Position numbers and translations under genes: made by a program. Source: Plazaster borealis (taxonomy: Eukaryota > Echinodermata > Asteroidea > Forcipulatida > Labidiasteridae). Taken from it: a DNA stretch of 64,000 bases. Below, one piece after another: positions 1-11,469 of this stretch. Within the stretch, counting starts at the first letter, position 1; each line of letters begins with the position of its first letter. The notes under the pieces are model-generated. The model searched no databases and had not been told where the DNA came from. It was given only the letters and a program-made list of their open reading frames with translations. The stretch lies in the NCBI GenBank assembly GCA_021014325.1, contig CM037472.1, positions 18,585,063 to 18,649,062 of the forward strand, written 5' to 3'.

Positions 1-35
1 ACCACACTGGAAAACCCTCAAATGCAGGGGTTTGT

Positions 36-411
36 TTAAGGCACTGAACACGTTTGGTAATTGTCAAAGACCAGTGTTCTCACTTGGTGTATCTCAACAT
101 TTGCATAAAATAACAAGCCTGTGAAAATTTGGGCTCAATTGGTCATCGAAGTTGCAAGAAAATGATGAAAGAAAAAAAAACCCTTGTTGTAAAAATGTGT
201 GTGCTTTCAGATAGGAATAAAAACTTCTTGCAAGAAGTCTTTTATTATTTTAGTTAGAAATTACCTCTTTCTCAAAAACTACGTTACTTCAGAGGGAGTC
301 GTTTCTCACAATGTTTTATACTATCAACAGCTCTCCGTTGCTTGTTACCAAGTAAGTTTTTATGCTAATATATATTTTGAGTAATTACCAAACGTGTACA
401 GTGCCTTTTAA
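36..411 (+). mobile_element. TTAA-flanked MITE, copy A
   Basis: First of 14 copies of the main repeat family. It starts with GGCACTGAACACGTTTGG after TTAA and ends with the inverted CCAAACGTGTACAGTGCC before TTAA. The middle holds a palindrome around CTTCTTGCAAGAAG. The plus orientation is defined here as the one starting GGCACTGAACACG. No transposase is encoded, so the element is non-autonomous. The TTAA target suggests mobilisation by a piggyBac-type transposase, which is an inference. Confidence 0.85.
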
Positions 412-412
412 G

Positions 413-1739
413 GGGTACCTTCGATCACCTTTAAGGACCTGCAAATGTGAGGAGACAACAACTAATTGTGAAGCTCAAGTCTTAGGGTGATCCGGCATGT
501 TTATAATAAATATTTTGCTTGAAAAATTAAAACGTTTTCTTGTGTTCAAAAAGTCAGTGTAATTTAAGATATATCAATTTTAATCCAGCTGGAAAATTCC
601 CAATCCTTGGCATTTTGAGGAAATTGTAAACATTGAGGACATACCTTCTGAATATGAAACACACTATTTGCAAATGCTTCTGCCCATATAATATTTTTTT
701 GAGAGGGCACACAAAGCTTGGGGAAAAATCACATGACGGGCATAGTATGTAGTTAATGTCAACAATTTTTCCATTACATCTGCCCCATGTGCAAGCACAC
801 ACTGACCTGACAGACAAGATCCATTAGATACAATTGTGGATTTCAATTGCCTGATTGTGGATTTCAGTATTCAGTCAGTTTGTGTGTAGTTTAAAGTGTT
901 TGAACATTGATCTTTAAAAAAGGGTCAAAAGTATCAAATGCTGCATGTGCAACGCTTTTTGTGGGTTTGGCGATCCAAGTTCAAAAGATTTGGAAAAATG
1001 CCAGAGGCTTTCTGCAACCTTTTTAAGGACTACAAATAATCAGAAGTGATATCAGAAACTTTGTCAGTTGACAAAAAAAACTGCCAAGAACACAATACTT
1101 TGCACATCGTTTTTCTATCTACCATCGAAACGAGGTGGACTATCAAAACAGCACAGACCATCTGAAAGAAGCTGTCAGAATTGGTTAAACATAGGTTATT
1201 CTGAATGGCCCCTAAGTAAGCTTTTCATGGGAATTCATTTCAAACAAAGGAGTTACCAAGAATTTGCCCCAGTAGGTATTTTTATATTCCTCATGGCTTT
1301 TAATACAGATATTGTTTGACTACAGCATTCACCTTGTTGATGGGCCTTTTTATAAACACAATTAAAATGCAATTGGTACTCTCAAACAAAACATCTAAAC
1401 ATAGCTATGGATAAACTCACATACATGAAATATTTTGTGATGGAGAACATTATCTGACAATTTTCTGAGGTGATACAGCGAGTATAAATACACAGCGATT
1501 TTCCTGAAATAACCTTATCCAAATTAGAAGACTTGAATACAATTTTCCCACTCACATTTTCACTTGAAAGAAAACTTCCCGAAAAGTTGAAAAAGCAACC
1601 AAGTCTTGGCACATTGTCTCGAAAGGAACAAAACAAGGTCAAGTTTTATGTAAAACTGCAATCAATAAATCATGACTTTCCATGCAGAGCCCACATTACT
1701 AGTTTCAATGTCAGTATTTTCTTAGGGACAGATTTGGTA
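413..1739. other. Gene-poor stretch downstream of MRPL49
   Basis: No coding exon or recognisable RNA gene is seen. The short open frames have no family resemblance and no splice or codon support. The part nearest 1739 should contain the 3' UTR of the minus-strand MRPL49 gene, but I could not fix a polyadenylation signal. Confidence 0.5.
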
Positions 1740-4700
1740 TCAAAAGCCGCTGTTAGCCAACCACGTCTTGACTGCTTCTCGGTACATTCCCTTGAACCTG
1801 ACCTGTAGCGTGACCTCATTGACCCTCATGGGTATGGGGCGACCCTCTATGGCCTCAAGATGTGTCTTCAGGTCACCCCCAAATGCCTGTAAAACAAGAA
1901 AATAATTTAATAAATGAAAAGAAAAACCAATAATAATAATAACACTTTGTGTACAAAACACATTATGAAAAGTGCTTAACGAAAAGGAATACATTAGATG
2001 TAGTTATAATAACATCCTGACACATGTATTTTTGGCAGAGGTGAAAATAGGTACACTTTTACGTTGGCACAAGGGGTGCACAAATCTTTCTAACACTTCT
2101 TGCCAATTAAAGCTGTAGTTTCAGTTTGTATTTTTCTTAATATTTCAATAATTGTCCCTTGGGCATGTGTAAATTAATTCTTTAGGATTGAAAGTGTTTC
2201 CTTGGGTCTAGAGGGCATCTCTCCTTCTGCTTGACCATTTGAGAAGGGGTTGTGTTCACCAAAACAAACATATTGCATGCTTATTCAAACCTACTGCCCA
2301 AGTTCAAACCTACTGCCCAAGAAAGTACGATTGTGTAACGATGGTTGTAGATTTTCATGCTGCATGGCAAGGGTTTAGATAAGCCCTTTTTTCAGGGCTC
2401 TTGTTACGCTGTTCACTATTATTTATTTGATAATATGTCATGGAGGTAAAAACATACAAATTGTATAAAAATACAAAATCATTTAGATCATTGAACTACA
2501 TTAAAGCTTATAAACTGTAAAATTTCATTCTGGTAATTTTCAATCTCAAAGGTCCAGCCAGATTCCAAAAGGTGGCGGGGGGGGGGGGGGGGGAACCTTA
2601 CATTAATTTTTCCTTAAATTAAATTAAAAGAAGAATATGTACTCTTCCAACTAATAACAGTTATCCATAAATACTTAAAGGTATCGTACACGTTTGGTAA
2701 TGACTCAAAACAAATATTAGCATAAAAATTTACTTGGTAACAAGCCACGGAGAGCTGTTGATAGTATAAAACATTGTAGGAAACGACTCCCTCTGAAGTA
2801 ACGAAGTTTTTGAGAAAGAGGTAATTTCTCACTAAAATAATAAAAACTTCTTGCAAGAAGTTTTTTTTCCTATCTGAAGGCACACAATTGTACAACAAGG
2901 GTGTTTTTTCTTTCATCATTTTCTTGCAACTTCGATGACCAATTGAGCCCAAATTTTCACAGGCTTGTTATTTTATGCATATATGTTGGGATACACCAAG
3001 TGAGAACGCTGGTCTTTGACAATTTCCAAATGTGTTCAGTGCCTTTAAACTGTCAAAGGCTTACCCAAATATCTCCCTCTACATTCTTGATTACTGTAAG
3101 TTGCTGAGTTTCACCGTATTTTAATTCCATGTAGACTGGTATACTGTGGTATCTCGTTCTCCGTACGCTGTATGGTGTTCCTGGTACAGCTCCTGAGCAG
3201 AGTGAGATTTGAATAATGATGTTAATAATATTAATAACTCATTTAATCCTTTAGAGACCAGAGCAGCCACAAACAGTCATAAGATTTGAAATGATCCACT
3301 CGAAACCAAAAAGGCTGTAGTATACATTTTAAGGTCATGTCATGAATTTACATCTTCCAACATTTCTCTACATTTCTGAGAAAAAAGAACTAGCTGTTGC
3401 AAACAGCACTATAGACCCATTGCACAACGCGCAGGATACTCACATGCGCCTATCTTGGGTGTCATTTTGGGTGTCAAAATCGTATACGAACATGCACAAA
3501 AGAAAGTTTTGACACCCAAAATGACGCGCATTGTCGGAGGCGCGCTCCGGGGTCTATAAAAATCAATAGATCCTCCTTGCATAATGCGAAACGCTACAGA
3601 TACGCTGAGGTCACGCGCACGTTTTAACGCACAGAGAACAGCTATCGTCCTGATCTGCCTCCTTTCTGAGAGTGTGACGTCATATGCAATGGGTCTATAT
3701 AAGAACAGCATATTATTATTGTTGCTAACCTTTTGCAGGAGACCAGCCTGAAGGCGTTGGGTACTTCTCATGAACAGGTGGAGTTGGAGGCTCTAGTGAC
3801 GGAATCAACCTCTCTACAAATTGGAAATCTTCTTTGGATTCAATGAAGCCAGTCTTAGGCTGTGATTCATCAATAGTGTCTTTTCTGTGGTAGAAACTAG
3901 GAGGGAAGGTGTCTTGTCTTTGACAGCTGGTTGAAAAACTTCTAGCCGTCTGTTTTGAGCAGACACATTGACTCTGTGGACAAGACAAAATGTACAAGTT
4001 AGATCATTCAATTTACACTGAACATTTAGGACTAGGAGTTAACCAATAATGTGATGCAGTCAAGTTCACTCTGCCCCTTGTTATACTTGCTTTTTTTGTG
4101 TTACACAAGTCTGTTTTTTTTAGTGATTTTCACATTGTTTAAAGTTTTTTAAACAAGTGATTGTCAGCTCGGAGATTCTTCCTAATATTACACCAAAACG
4201 AGCTTGCACAAAATTGTTTCAATGTACTCTCAGAAATCAGGCACTGGCCAGTGACAACTGGGGGAAAAATTTGGCAAAAAAACACACAAGTTTCTGATCG
4301 AATATGATGCTATGTGGGGCTAGTGCCAAGAAGCGGAGGGAGTCCAGCGTATTACTTTTAGCATATTTATGGGGCTAAAAAAGTAAAACCAGGCAGTAAA
4401 GTTTGTGCATTAATGTTTATAATTTAATTTAGCAGACCTGACTGCAGTTACTGAACGGTGACTGCAGCTCTGCTAGGAAAGTTCCTGGGCATAGTGTGTG
4501 GTGATTCATCCGTGGGTCCTTTCTCTATTAATCAGATGCCAGTCCCCGACACAGTCGCCCCCCACAAAGTCGTCCCGTGTAAAAGGTTGAGCAATTAAAG
4601 CCATTTCACAAAGTGATGGTGCTATTGACGATTTTGAAACAACTTATTCAGGCAATTTTTAAGAAACATAATGTATGTTGCCGTAACAACAATACAAAGT

Positions 4701-5970
4701 TTGTGACTCTAATTCACATAACGGTGTCACGTTAAACATACAGAGCTGGTGGCGTATTTTTCTAACATACACCACTTTCTCAAATTTTCTAAATGCCCCC
4801 CCCCCGCAATTTTTTTTAAAAAAATCCCGTTTCTAACGTTATGCACGATGGGTTACATAAGTGTGTTAAATATCTTGGTGGAATGATCTTCAACTAAATC
4901 GTCAAGTAGCAGTAGCAGAGTCTCTCTCTCCTATTATACATGAACTAACTAAGCCTTCGCATCCTAACTAAAAAGCTCTGCAAGTGCAAAAGAGGGTTGA
5001 AACATCAGGCCCCTACCGCCAACAAATTTATGCGTGAATCTAAGTCGTTAACATGGGGCGCCGCCCTCACTTTGTGAAATGGCTTTAAAAATAAAATCGC
5101 TCACAAACTTACGCGGAGCGACTGTGGGGGGGATTGTGTCAGGGGGGCGACTTTTGTCGGGGGCAACTCGCCGAATACCGGACACTTCGGCACCTTGCAA
5201 ACTCTGCACCTGCAAACTTGGCACCCCGCAAACTCGGCACCTCGCAAACTCGGCACCCACTCGGCACCAAGAATGTCGGCACCATACAAACTCGGCACCG
5301 GCATATTTTGGACTAACAAACTCGGCACCAAGCAATACCACTGGAAGAGTCAAGAGTCTTTGTAAACGATGTTAATGGAAATAATGAGTAGTTATGCTAG
5401 CTTAAGTTATAATGACCGTCCATAGCCGCTTCCGAACTTTCGAGAAGATTGGCATCGGAGATTGTTTTCCCGGAAACTTACCATCCGCACGTTCAGTTTT
5501 TAAAACGATGTTTAATCATGCCTACACGAACTTGCTTTCATGTTGGTGAAAGTGCAGCGCTATTTTCTGATGTAAATATTAAATATTTCGTACACGACAA
5601 GGATTTATTTCCATTTTCAACTGGGTGCCGAGTTTGTAGTTGTGCATGTGCCGAGTTTGTGGGTACCGAGTTTGCAAGGTGCCGAGTTTGCGAGGTGCCG
5701 AGTTTGCAGGTGCCGAGTTTGCAAGGCGCACTCGCCGCACAGCCACAATGTGAGCCAGGCAGCCAACCCTCAATCTGGGAAAAGATGATCACGGCATCGG
5801 TTATATGACTAATATTTCGATTGAACATGTTGAAATGATCTTATTGTTAAAAATCAACATGTCGCTATACTTACTCTTCGTATTGCTTGTACATTTAAAG
5901 CTTTTTGGAGGATAAATAAAGACTTTTGTGTTGATCTCACGCCGATGAGTGCTTTCATGGACAGCGCCAT
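1740..5970 (-). CDS. MRPL49: Mitochondrial large ribosomal subunit protein mL49
   Basis: Four coding exons on the minus strand: 5970-5941, 3973-3730, 3192-3065 and 1886-1740 (stop TGA at 1742-1740). All junctions are GT-AG and the phases join, giving about 182 residues (human 166). Exon 2 carries FQFVERLIPSLEPP and YPTPSGW, exon 3 IPVY and TVIKNVEGDIW, exon 4 RVNEVTLQVRFKG and the C-terminal GF; all are hallmarks of mL49 of the mitochondrial 39S subunit. Exon 1 adds ten residues (MALSMKALIG) and with RSFSTSC forms a basic, Ser/Ala-rich N terminus like a mitochondrial presequence. The exon 1 choice is inference; the alternative is an in-frame Met at 3997 just before the exon 2 acceptor. The gene is divergent to FAU and appears to share its promoter. 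Confidence 0.9.
2679..3044 (-). mobile_element. TTAA-flanked MITE, copy B
   Basis: Full copy flanked by TTAA at 2675-2678 and 3045-3048, lying in the last MRPL49 intron. Its edge is about 20 bp downstream of the donor of exon 3 (exon edge 3065). Confidence 0.85.
3412..3697. mobile_element. MITE with TAGACCCATTGCA inverted ends and TA flanks
   Basis: The left end TAGACCCATTGCAC and right end TGCAATGGGTCTA are inverted repeats flanked by TA on both sides, as in Tc1/mariner-type elements. A second inner inverted pair carries TTTTGACACCCAAAATGACG. It sits in MRPL49 intron 2, about 30 bp downstream of the donor of exon 2. No coding capacity is seen. Confidence 0.65.
4552..5165. mobile_element. 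Inverted-repeat element with CCCCGACA ends
   Basis: CCCCGACACAGTCGCCCCCC at the left is mirrored by a G-rich GGGGGGCGACTTTTGTCGGGG end at the right. Inside, AGCCATTTCACAAAGTGA (4599-4616) has an exact reverse complement at about 5068-5085. It lies in MRPL49 intron 1. No open frame suggests a transposase. Confidence 0.6.
5186..5736. repeat. Two opposed arrays of a CAAACTCGGCACC motif
   Basis: The left arm (about 5186-5333) has about nine copies of CTCGGCACC spaced 10-16 bp apart. The right arm (about 5624-5736) has about six copies of the reverse complement GGTGCCGAG. The arms are separated by about 290 bp of unrelated sequence, and together they could fold back over more than 100 bp. The several short open frames here are shadows of the repeat. 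Confidence 0.75.
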
Positions 5971-6092
5971 CTTTCATCTTTTTGAGGTTCATGTCACTTG
6001 GTGGCGCCATCGCTAATTCAGTAAAATAAAAAAGTAAAAAAAAATCATCGCATTATTTAACGCTGGTACTCTGTTTTTCAGCGAAGTAGCGC
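5971..6092. promoter_or_regulatory. Probable bidirectional MRPL49/FAU promoter
   Basis: This short interval separates the inferred MRPL49 start codon from the inferred FAU transcription start. On the minus strand, AAGATGGCGCTG overlaps the MRPL49 start, resembling the YY1-type AAGATGGCGGC element common at ribosomal gene starts. No clear TATA box is placed for either gene. The assignment rests on gene geometry and motifs, not on transcript data. Confidence 0.55.
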
Positions 6093-6125
6093 CCTCTCTT
6101 TATTTGCAACGTGATCTTGCACAAC
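6093..6125 (+). other. FAU: Inferred noncoding first exon of FAU with TOP-like start
   Basis: A pyrimidine tract CCTCTCTTT followed by about 25 nt leads to a good donor (AAC then GTAAGG at 6126). The acceptor at 6841-6842 (GAAACAG) is followed by seven nucleotides and the FAU start codon. That would give a 5' UTR of about 40 nt beginning with a terminal oligopyrimidine tract, as expected for ribosomal protein mRNAs. The exact start site is inferred. Confidence 0.55.
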
Positions 6126-6849
6126 GTAAGGAAATTTTGCTCTTAAATTTCAATGTAATTCGTAATAATTTATCACATTTGCTTTTCGGATTTTAGGGTA
6201 ACTCATCATTTGAATTGTTACAGTGATATAACTGTAAGTTTTTGTGTCATGATTGTATTGGAAATCATAAACAAATTGTGTTATAAAAACCACTCGCCAA
6301 CCGGACCACATGCGAACGCGCGCACACTTCTTTGATGAATGATGTACACAGGCGAAGGCAGGCACTTCCAGCCAGCCATATGCAAATGCGTTGCCGGTTG
6401 TCAATAGAATTAGAAATAGTGTAAAACATCCATGGAATGTTTTTTATTTGGTATAGAATTAAAGCTGAGGATTCTTTGTTTTTAAGAATATGACAAATTT
6501 GAGCCGTAACGTATTTTTAGATTAGTTAGTATTACTAAATTAGAGGAAAAAATGCTGAAATTATCCAAAATGGATGGAAAGTGAAAGAAAAAACCCGAAA
6601 CGGAGACATCATATTCATCATATTCATATGGGTAATCTACTTAGTAAAACCCGGCCGTGTCTGTAAAATAATTTACTACTACATAGGCCTACAACCACAA
6701 CCATGACAACAACTATAACTTACAAAGGTGGTATGATTTATGGGGCTAAGTATTTCATAATCATAGTCGTACATTTATTAATTTTATTTGGGACGTATTT
6801 AACGGTTTATAATTTATGTGTGTTACTGTTAATTTGAAACAGGATCAAG

Positions 6850-8574
6850 ATGCAGCTGTTTGTCCGCGGCCAACAGAACCACACCCTTGAGGTGCTCGGT
6901 GATGATTTAGTCCGTGATGTCAAGGTAAAATAAATGTAAAACTGCTAGAAAACCACATTTGTTGAAGTTGTTTAAAAATTTACTGATAATATGCGTGGAC
7001 GTGGTACAGTCTCATGTTTTTATTGAGGTTTTGTTTACAGAGACAATTCAGTTATTAGATGTTTCATTGGACTGCCTTTAAAAAAAAAAATATTTTCGGA
7101 CGCATGGAGGGGGGGGGGGCCTATGATAATGTGTGAAGAAGTGGCGTCATTTCCAAAATTAGAGAGGTTTTAATTGAGATGATAAGAACCCTCCAGTCTA
7201 ACCAGAGGGTTGTGAAGGAGGAGTACAGTGGACTTGAAATCGCAGCCAAAGCAGTCTCAAATTTCATGAGTTTCACTAAAAGTATATGTACACTCGCACA
7301 ACTTGGTACACACGGTGGGCGCCACACAAAAGACAGGCAGCCCAACGTCTGGCAAAAAAAATTAATGTTCCACTATGATTCACTTTAAATAATTATTAAG
7401 TATGTTATTAGTATGTTTTTTTGTTGTCCAATTTGTGATACAGCTTCAGCTGGAGACCTTGACGGCTATCTCTGTTGAGGACCAGCTTCTGATGACCGGT
7501 GCCAACGTGCTGTTGGACGACTTGACCCTGTCACATTATGACATCACAAACCTTGCTACTCTGGAGTTGTCCGTCCGCATGCTCGGAGGTACATCCAATT
7601 TGTTTTCCCTCTAGTGACCCTTAAAACCCTAACAGTCCTTATCCCACCAAACTCCAACAGTTTGTTTTGTTGGAATATGATGGTTTAGGTACTTTGTACT
7701 ATCGATAAAGTGATGGAATGAGATGGAATGGGTACTGTTGACTTGCAGTTCGCTGTTGGACATTTTCGGTCCAATGCAGCACAACCCAATGTGCAGTCTA
7801 GTCTGGTAATGGTGGACAATCACTTGCATTAAAATATGTTACTTGTCCAATTGAAAGTCTTGTGTAGCTCACTTTTTTAAACTTTTTTTTTGTAGGTAAG
7901 GTCCACGGCTCTCTGGCCCGTGCTGGAAAGGTGAAAGGTCAAACACCAAAGGTCAGTATTGCATTTAAGTTTGGGGATCCATTAAAAATACTTGTACCTA
8001 GGGCCAAAGATTTTTATTGCAGAAAGTGAATGTTCAATTCCATTTTCAAAAGTGCTGAATTCCAACATTTTAATTTAGAACAAATTGTGCTGTCTCACAG
8101 TTTCCAGTGACAAGAAAGTGAATACAAATGTTTAAGCCTTGCTCAGGGGTTCTATGCCGATACCAACAGCTTGCTTTAAATATATATAGTGCTGACTGAA
8201 ATTTGTCAACGAAAAGCCAACATACAGTAATCTATCTATTCAGTGTTTATTTAGTAAGGCATTGGACCAATCAAAGCCATTCTCTGAATCTTGGCATGTC
8301 ACAGTCTGTCCATCTTAGAACCGCTCTGTGGCTTTGAGTGGTCAAGGAACTTGTATGAAAGCGGTGCAAAGACAGGGGGGGGGCGTGTTCATCAATTGAT
8401 TGGCCAGTGGGTACCAAATTAATCATTGGATTTGGTTTAATATGACAGGTTGACGCTGAGGAAAAGAAGAAGAAGAAGACGGGCCGTGCCAAGCGACGCA
8501 TGTTGTACAATCGCCGCTTTGTCAATGTCGTGCCCACATTCGGAAAGCGCAGGGGACCCAACTCCAACTCCTAA
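6850..8574 (+). CDS. FAU: FUBI ubiquitin-like protein fused to ribosomal protein eS30
   Basis: Four coding exons, 6850-6924, 7444-7588, 7896-7951 and 8449-8574, with GT-AG borders, encode 133 residues, the same length as human FAU. Residues 1-74 are the ubiquitin-like FUBI domain (start MQLFVRGQ, end RMLGG), and the GG at 73-74 is the processing site. Residues 75-133 are eS30, starting [18 protein letters not shown] and including a Lys run, TGRAKRRM and [13 protein letters not shown]. In this family the precursor is cleaved after GG and eS30 joins the 40S subunit. FUBI has a single lysine (K25) in this reading. The 3' UTR is duplicated, and the gene is divergent to MRPL49. Confidence 0.97.
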
Positions 8575-8730
8575 ATGAATCACTGAGTCACCGTATGATC
8601 ACGTGGGTTTCAGCATGTAGTCAATCGATAAATTTCAGCTTGCACGGATTGTCTTTTTCCTTTAGGTTCCAATACATTTTGCTGACTTGTTCAATTTATC
8701 TAAATCCTCGGTGATCAAAGGTGGAACTAG

Positions 8731-8736
8731 AATAAA
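8731..8736 (+). terminator. FAU polyadenylation signal 1 (AATAAA)
   Basis: AATAAA at the end of the first 3' UTR unit, about 157 nt after the stop codon. Confidence 0.6.
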
Positions 8737-8873
8737 AGATCACGTGGATTTCAGCATGTAGTCACTAGATAAATTTCAGCTATAACATGGATTGTCTTTT
8801 TCCTTTAAGTTCCAATACATTTTGCTGACTTGTTCAATTTATCTAAATCCTCAGTGATCAAAGGTGAAACTAG

Positions 8874-8879
8874 AATAAA
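8874..8879 (+). terminator. FAU polyadenylation signal 2 (AATAAA)
   Basis: AATAAA at the end of the second unit, followed within 40 nt by TG-rich sequence that could serve as a downstream element. Confidence 0.6.
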
Positions 8880-8889
8880 AACAATTGTG

Positions 8890-9809
8890 ATACTACACAG
8901 TGTTTAATGATGCGTTGTAGAGTGTGCACTGACTTGTGAATAAATATACAAAATACAAAGATCCTTTGTGTCAAGTAGTTTGTTTAATTGACTTTGCTGG
9001 TGTTTTTTTAAAGAGATTGTTTGAATGTTTTTGTGCTTCTGTTGGGGTGGATGTTTGTTGGGGCAGGGGTGGGGATTGGTGATCTGTAACAGAACCATAG
9101 TGTAAATGGCAAGATCAAAGAGACTATTGTAAACAATAATCAACAAGGCATCAACAACGTTATAAAATGGAAGACAACATTTATTGACAAGATGTTTTTT
9201 GGCTGTCATAAATTCAAGAAGGCACACAGTAAATTATAGATTGCAACTCGACCCGCCACCAAAGCGCTGATTAAGGGTGCATCCATGGTTTCCCTTTACT
9301 GTTTTGAAAACAATTTCATAGAGCTGCCAAGACCATACATTCCTCCTAAGGATTATCAAATTTGACCAGATTCAGATAATTTGTGACCAGTAAAATAGTT
9401 ATATCGAATAAGCTTTCAGATTTGAAACTCCCTGTATATCTTTCTGATAATTGCATACCTTTAACATGTTTGTGTTTGAAGAGAACATTTCACAATTTTC
9501 TTCTGGGTTTTTTAGGATGTGAAAAGTGGGACAAACATGGATAAACCCTTATCATATAAAATAGTATTTAGAATATAAGTTACACACTAAAACAGCATTG
9601 ACTCAAGATATATAGAAGTACAGTATATTAATTGATACGCTAATAAATAGTTTTATAAAAATATACACACTGTGAATGTAGTACTGAATAATTTACTTGC
9701 CCAATTACATCAATATCATCTTGAGAAGCATGTGATGACATTGAGGGAAAGTTCCTGTTCACAAATACTTAGAAATGGCACATATAAGAATTTAAAGGTA
9801 AGATCATAG
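8890..9809. other. Intergenic, nothing recognised
   Basis: AT-rich sequence with no supported exon, RNA gene or repeat that I can match elsewhere in the window. Confidence 0.5.
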
Positions 9810-10085
9810 ATTGGGTTTTTGTCACCATAGCGATGATTTATAGGCCAAATTGCCCATAAAGACACAATATAAGTCACCTTGGAAAGTTTCAGCATAATTT
9901 CTGAATACAGTGTCCATTTATTAAGAAAACAGCAAAAAACTGTCACCGATATTTTCATCAAGAACGCGTAACCCATGTGCGTTTAGCAAGGTGATGGTGG
10001 GGAACCAACTGCATCTCTAATGGCATTCAAACAAACACCACAACAAATTTCCAAGTCGCCTGCAGGCGACCTTTGGAGATTCAAA
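9810..10085. repeat. Dispersed repeat R, copy 1
   Basis: Shares GATTTATAGGCAAA-like, GAAAGTTTCAG, AATACAGTGTC and ACCAACYGCATCTCT blocks in the same order with copies at about 22360-22600 and 43262-43475. The three are diverged and have no coding capacity. Confidence 0.6.
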
Positions 10086-10362
10086 TTTGTCAACATCTTT
10101 TTATTAATGTCTAATCAACAGGGGCACTTCAGACAAAAACAAATGTACATGATGCTAACAAGTAGGCTTTTGGATAAAATAACACAATTTCTTTTCATTA
10201 CCAAAGTTTGACCGTACCTTTCAGCAATCCTGAATGGTCTAAGTCTGACACAATATTTCTAGGGAGAGTGGGCTTTAAAAATTGAACATCTTTGAAAATG
10301 TTATTTCTAATCACAAAAGAAAGAGCAGGACAGAGCAGGGATAAGGATACATAATCATTTAA

Positions 10363-10697
10363 AGGTATTGTACACTTTTGGTAACAGCTCAAAATCAGTG
10401 TCCACATTTTGTGTGATTCAACACATGCATGAACAAACAAACCTGTGAAAGTTTTAGCTCAATTGGTCATCGAGATCACGAGAAAATAGTGAAAAGAGAC
10501 CTTATGTGTTTTCTGTTTTTTCAAAATATCGCGTGTGATAAAAAATATTGTTTTACTCATTTCTCAGAAACGATAGCATTTTAGGCAGAAATATTTTAAG
10601 GAACCCTTTCATCCATTACTTACTTTAAATCATGTAAGTTGTGTGTGAATCTGTGAACATTTGTGTTTTTCGACCTTACCAATAGTGTACAGGGCCT
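10363..10697. mobile_element. TTAA-flanked MITE, copy C (divergent subfamily)
   Basis: Flanked by TTAA at both ends with AGGTATTGTACACTTTTGG and GTACAGGGCCT termini. Keeps the internal CTCAATTGGTCATCGA block of the main family, but the centre is different, so it represents another subfamily. Confidence 0.7.
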
Positions 10698-10781
10698 TTA
10701 AGGGAGGTATTGTGGTCTGGATGACTAGTACTTTTTGTACCACCTTGAAAATGTTGAAAACTTTGGACAACCCCTTATATA

Positions 10782-10984
10782 CAGGGTTTGCCTTTAACTT
10801 TTTCATTGGCTTGCCAGCAGGACCAGTTAGATTGTCATTTCACTACTCCGTCAGCTTTTTCAATAGTCCATATTTCAAATGAAATAGGATACTTTCCAAC
10901 ACTGAACTTTGAGTGAATTGTGACTTGTCCTCGGGTGTTTTAACTGGCCTTTGGCCACTGGACCACTGTGAAGGGAAGACGCTG
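10782..10984. mobile_element. MITE V copy 1 (CAGGG...CGCTG ends)
   Basis: Matches copies at 16497-16717 and 48362-48581 over blocks such as CAGCAGGACCAGTTAG and GTCCATATTTCA. The ends CAGYGTTYTCCC and GGGAGAACGCTG, best preserved in copy 3, are inverted. CAGNG termini suggest hAT-type ancestry, which is an inference. Confidence 0.6.
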
Positions 10985-11469
10985 GTACACCCTCTTCCCG
11001 TTCAAACAAACTTTAACCATTCATCATGAATTTGTTTTGACCTACAAACTATCCCTATTTACACGACTAGAAATGGTTGTGTACAAAACATTAAAGTCGT
11101 AAGGATTTCCACCGTTAAGGCCCTATGTAGAGAATGAAGGCATTTCAAATTAACTTACAATGAAACTTATTAAATTTTGGTAGCATTTGGAATGTTAAAA
11201 TACAGACCCAAGAAACACGCTGACTACATGATGCTACTATCTACCCGTCACCTATGTTCTAATACAAATTTGATAATTGTAAAAAATTGTCCACATCATA
11301 ATATTGCCTCATAAAATGTTTTGTCCTCAGTAAAAATGCTTACTGTACACTCGAGCGGAAACACAACCCCAGATTTTCAATTATGATAAGCTTTTGATTT
11401 TGCAACGTTATTATGCCCAATGTTGTGCTTTTCAATAAATGTAACCTTTGAGTATAAGTTTACCTTTAA

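Larger units (their letters stand above)
8597..8880 (+). repeat. Tandem duplication of the FAU 3' UTR
   Basis: Two units of about 141 bp, 8597-8737 and 8738-8880, both begin GATCACGTGG and end AACTAGAATAAAA. They differ at only a few positions. Each carries its own AATAAA, so the transcript should have two alternative 3' ends of nearly equal context. Confidence 0.9.

Noticed and set aside
5048..5828. Cluster of Cys-rich frames on both strands
   Set aside because: All are translations of the CTCGGCACC/GGTGCCGAG arrays.
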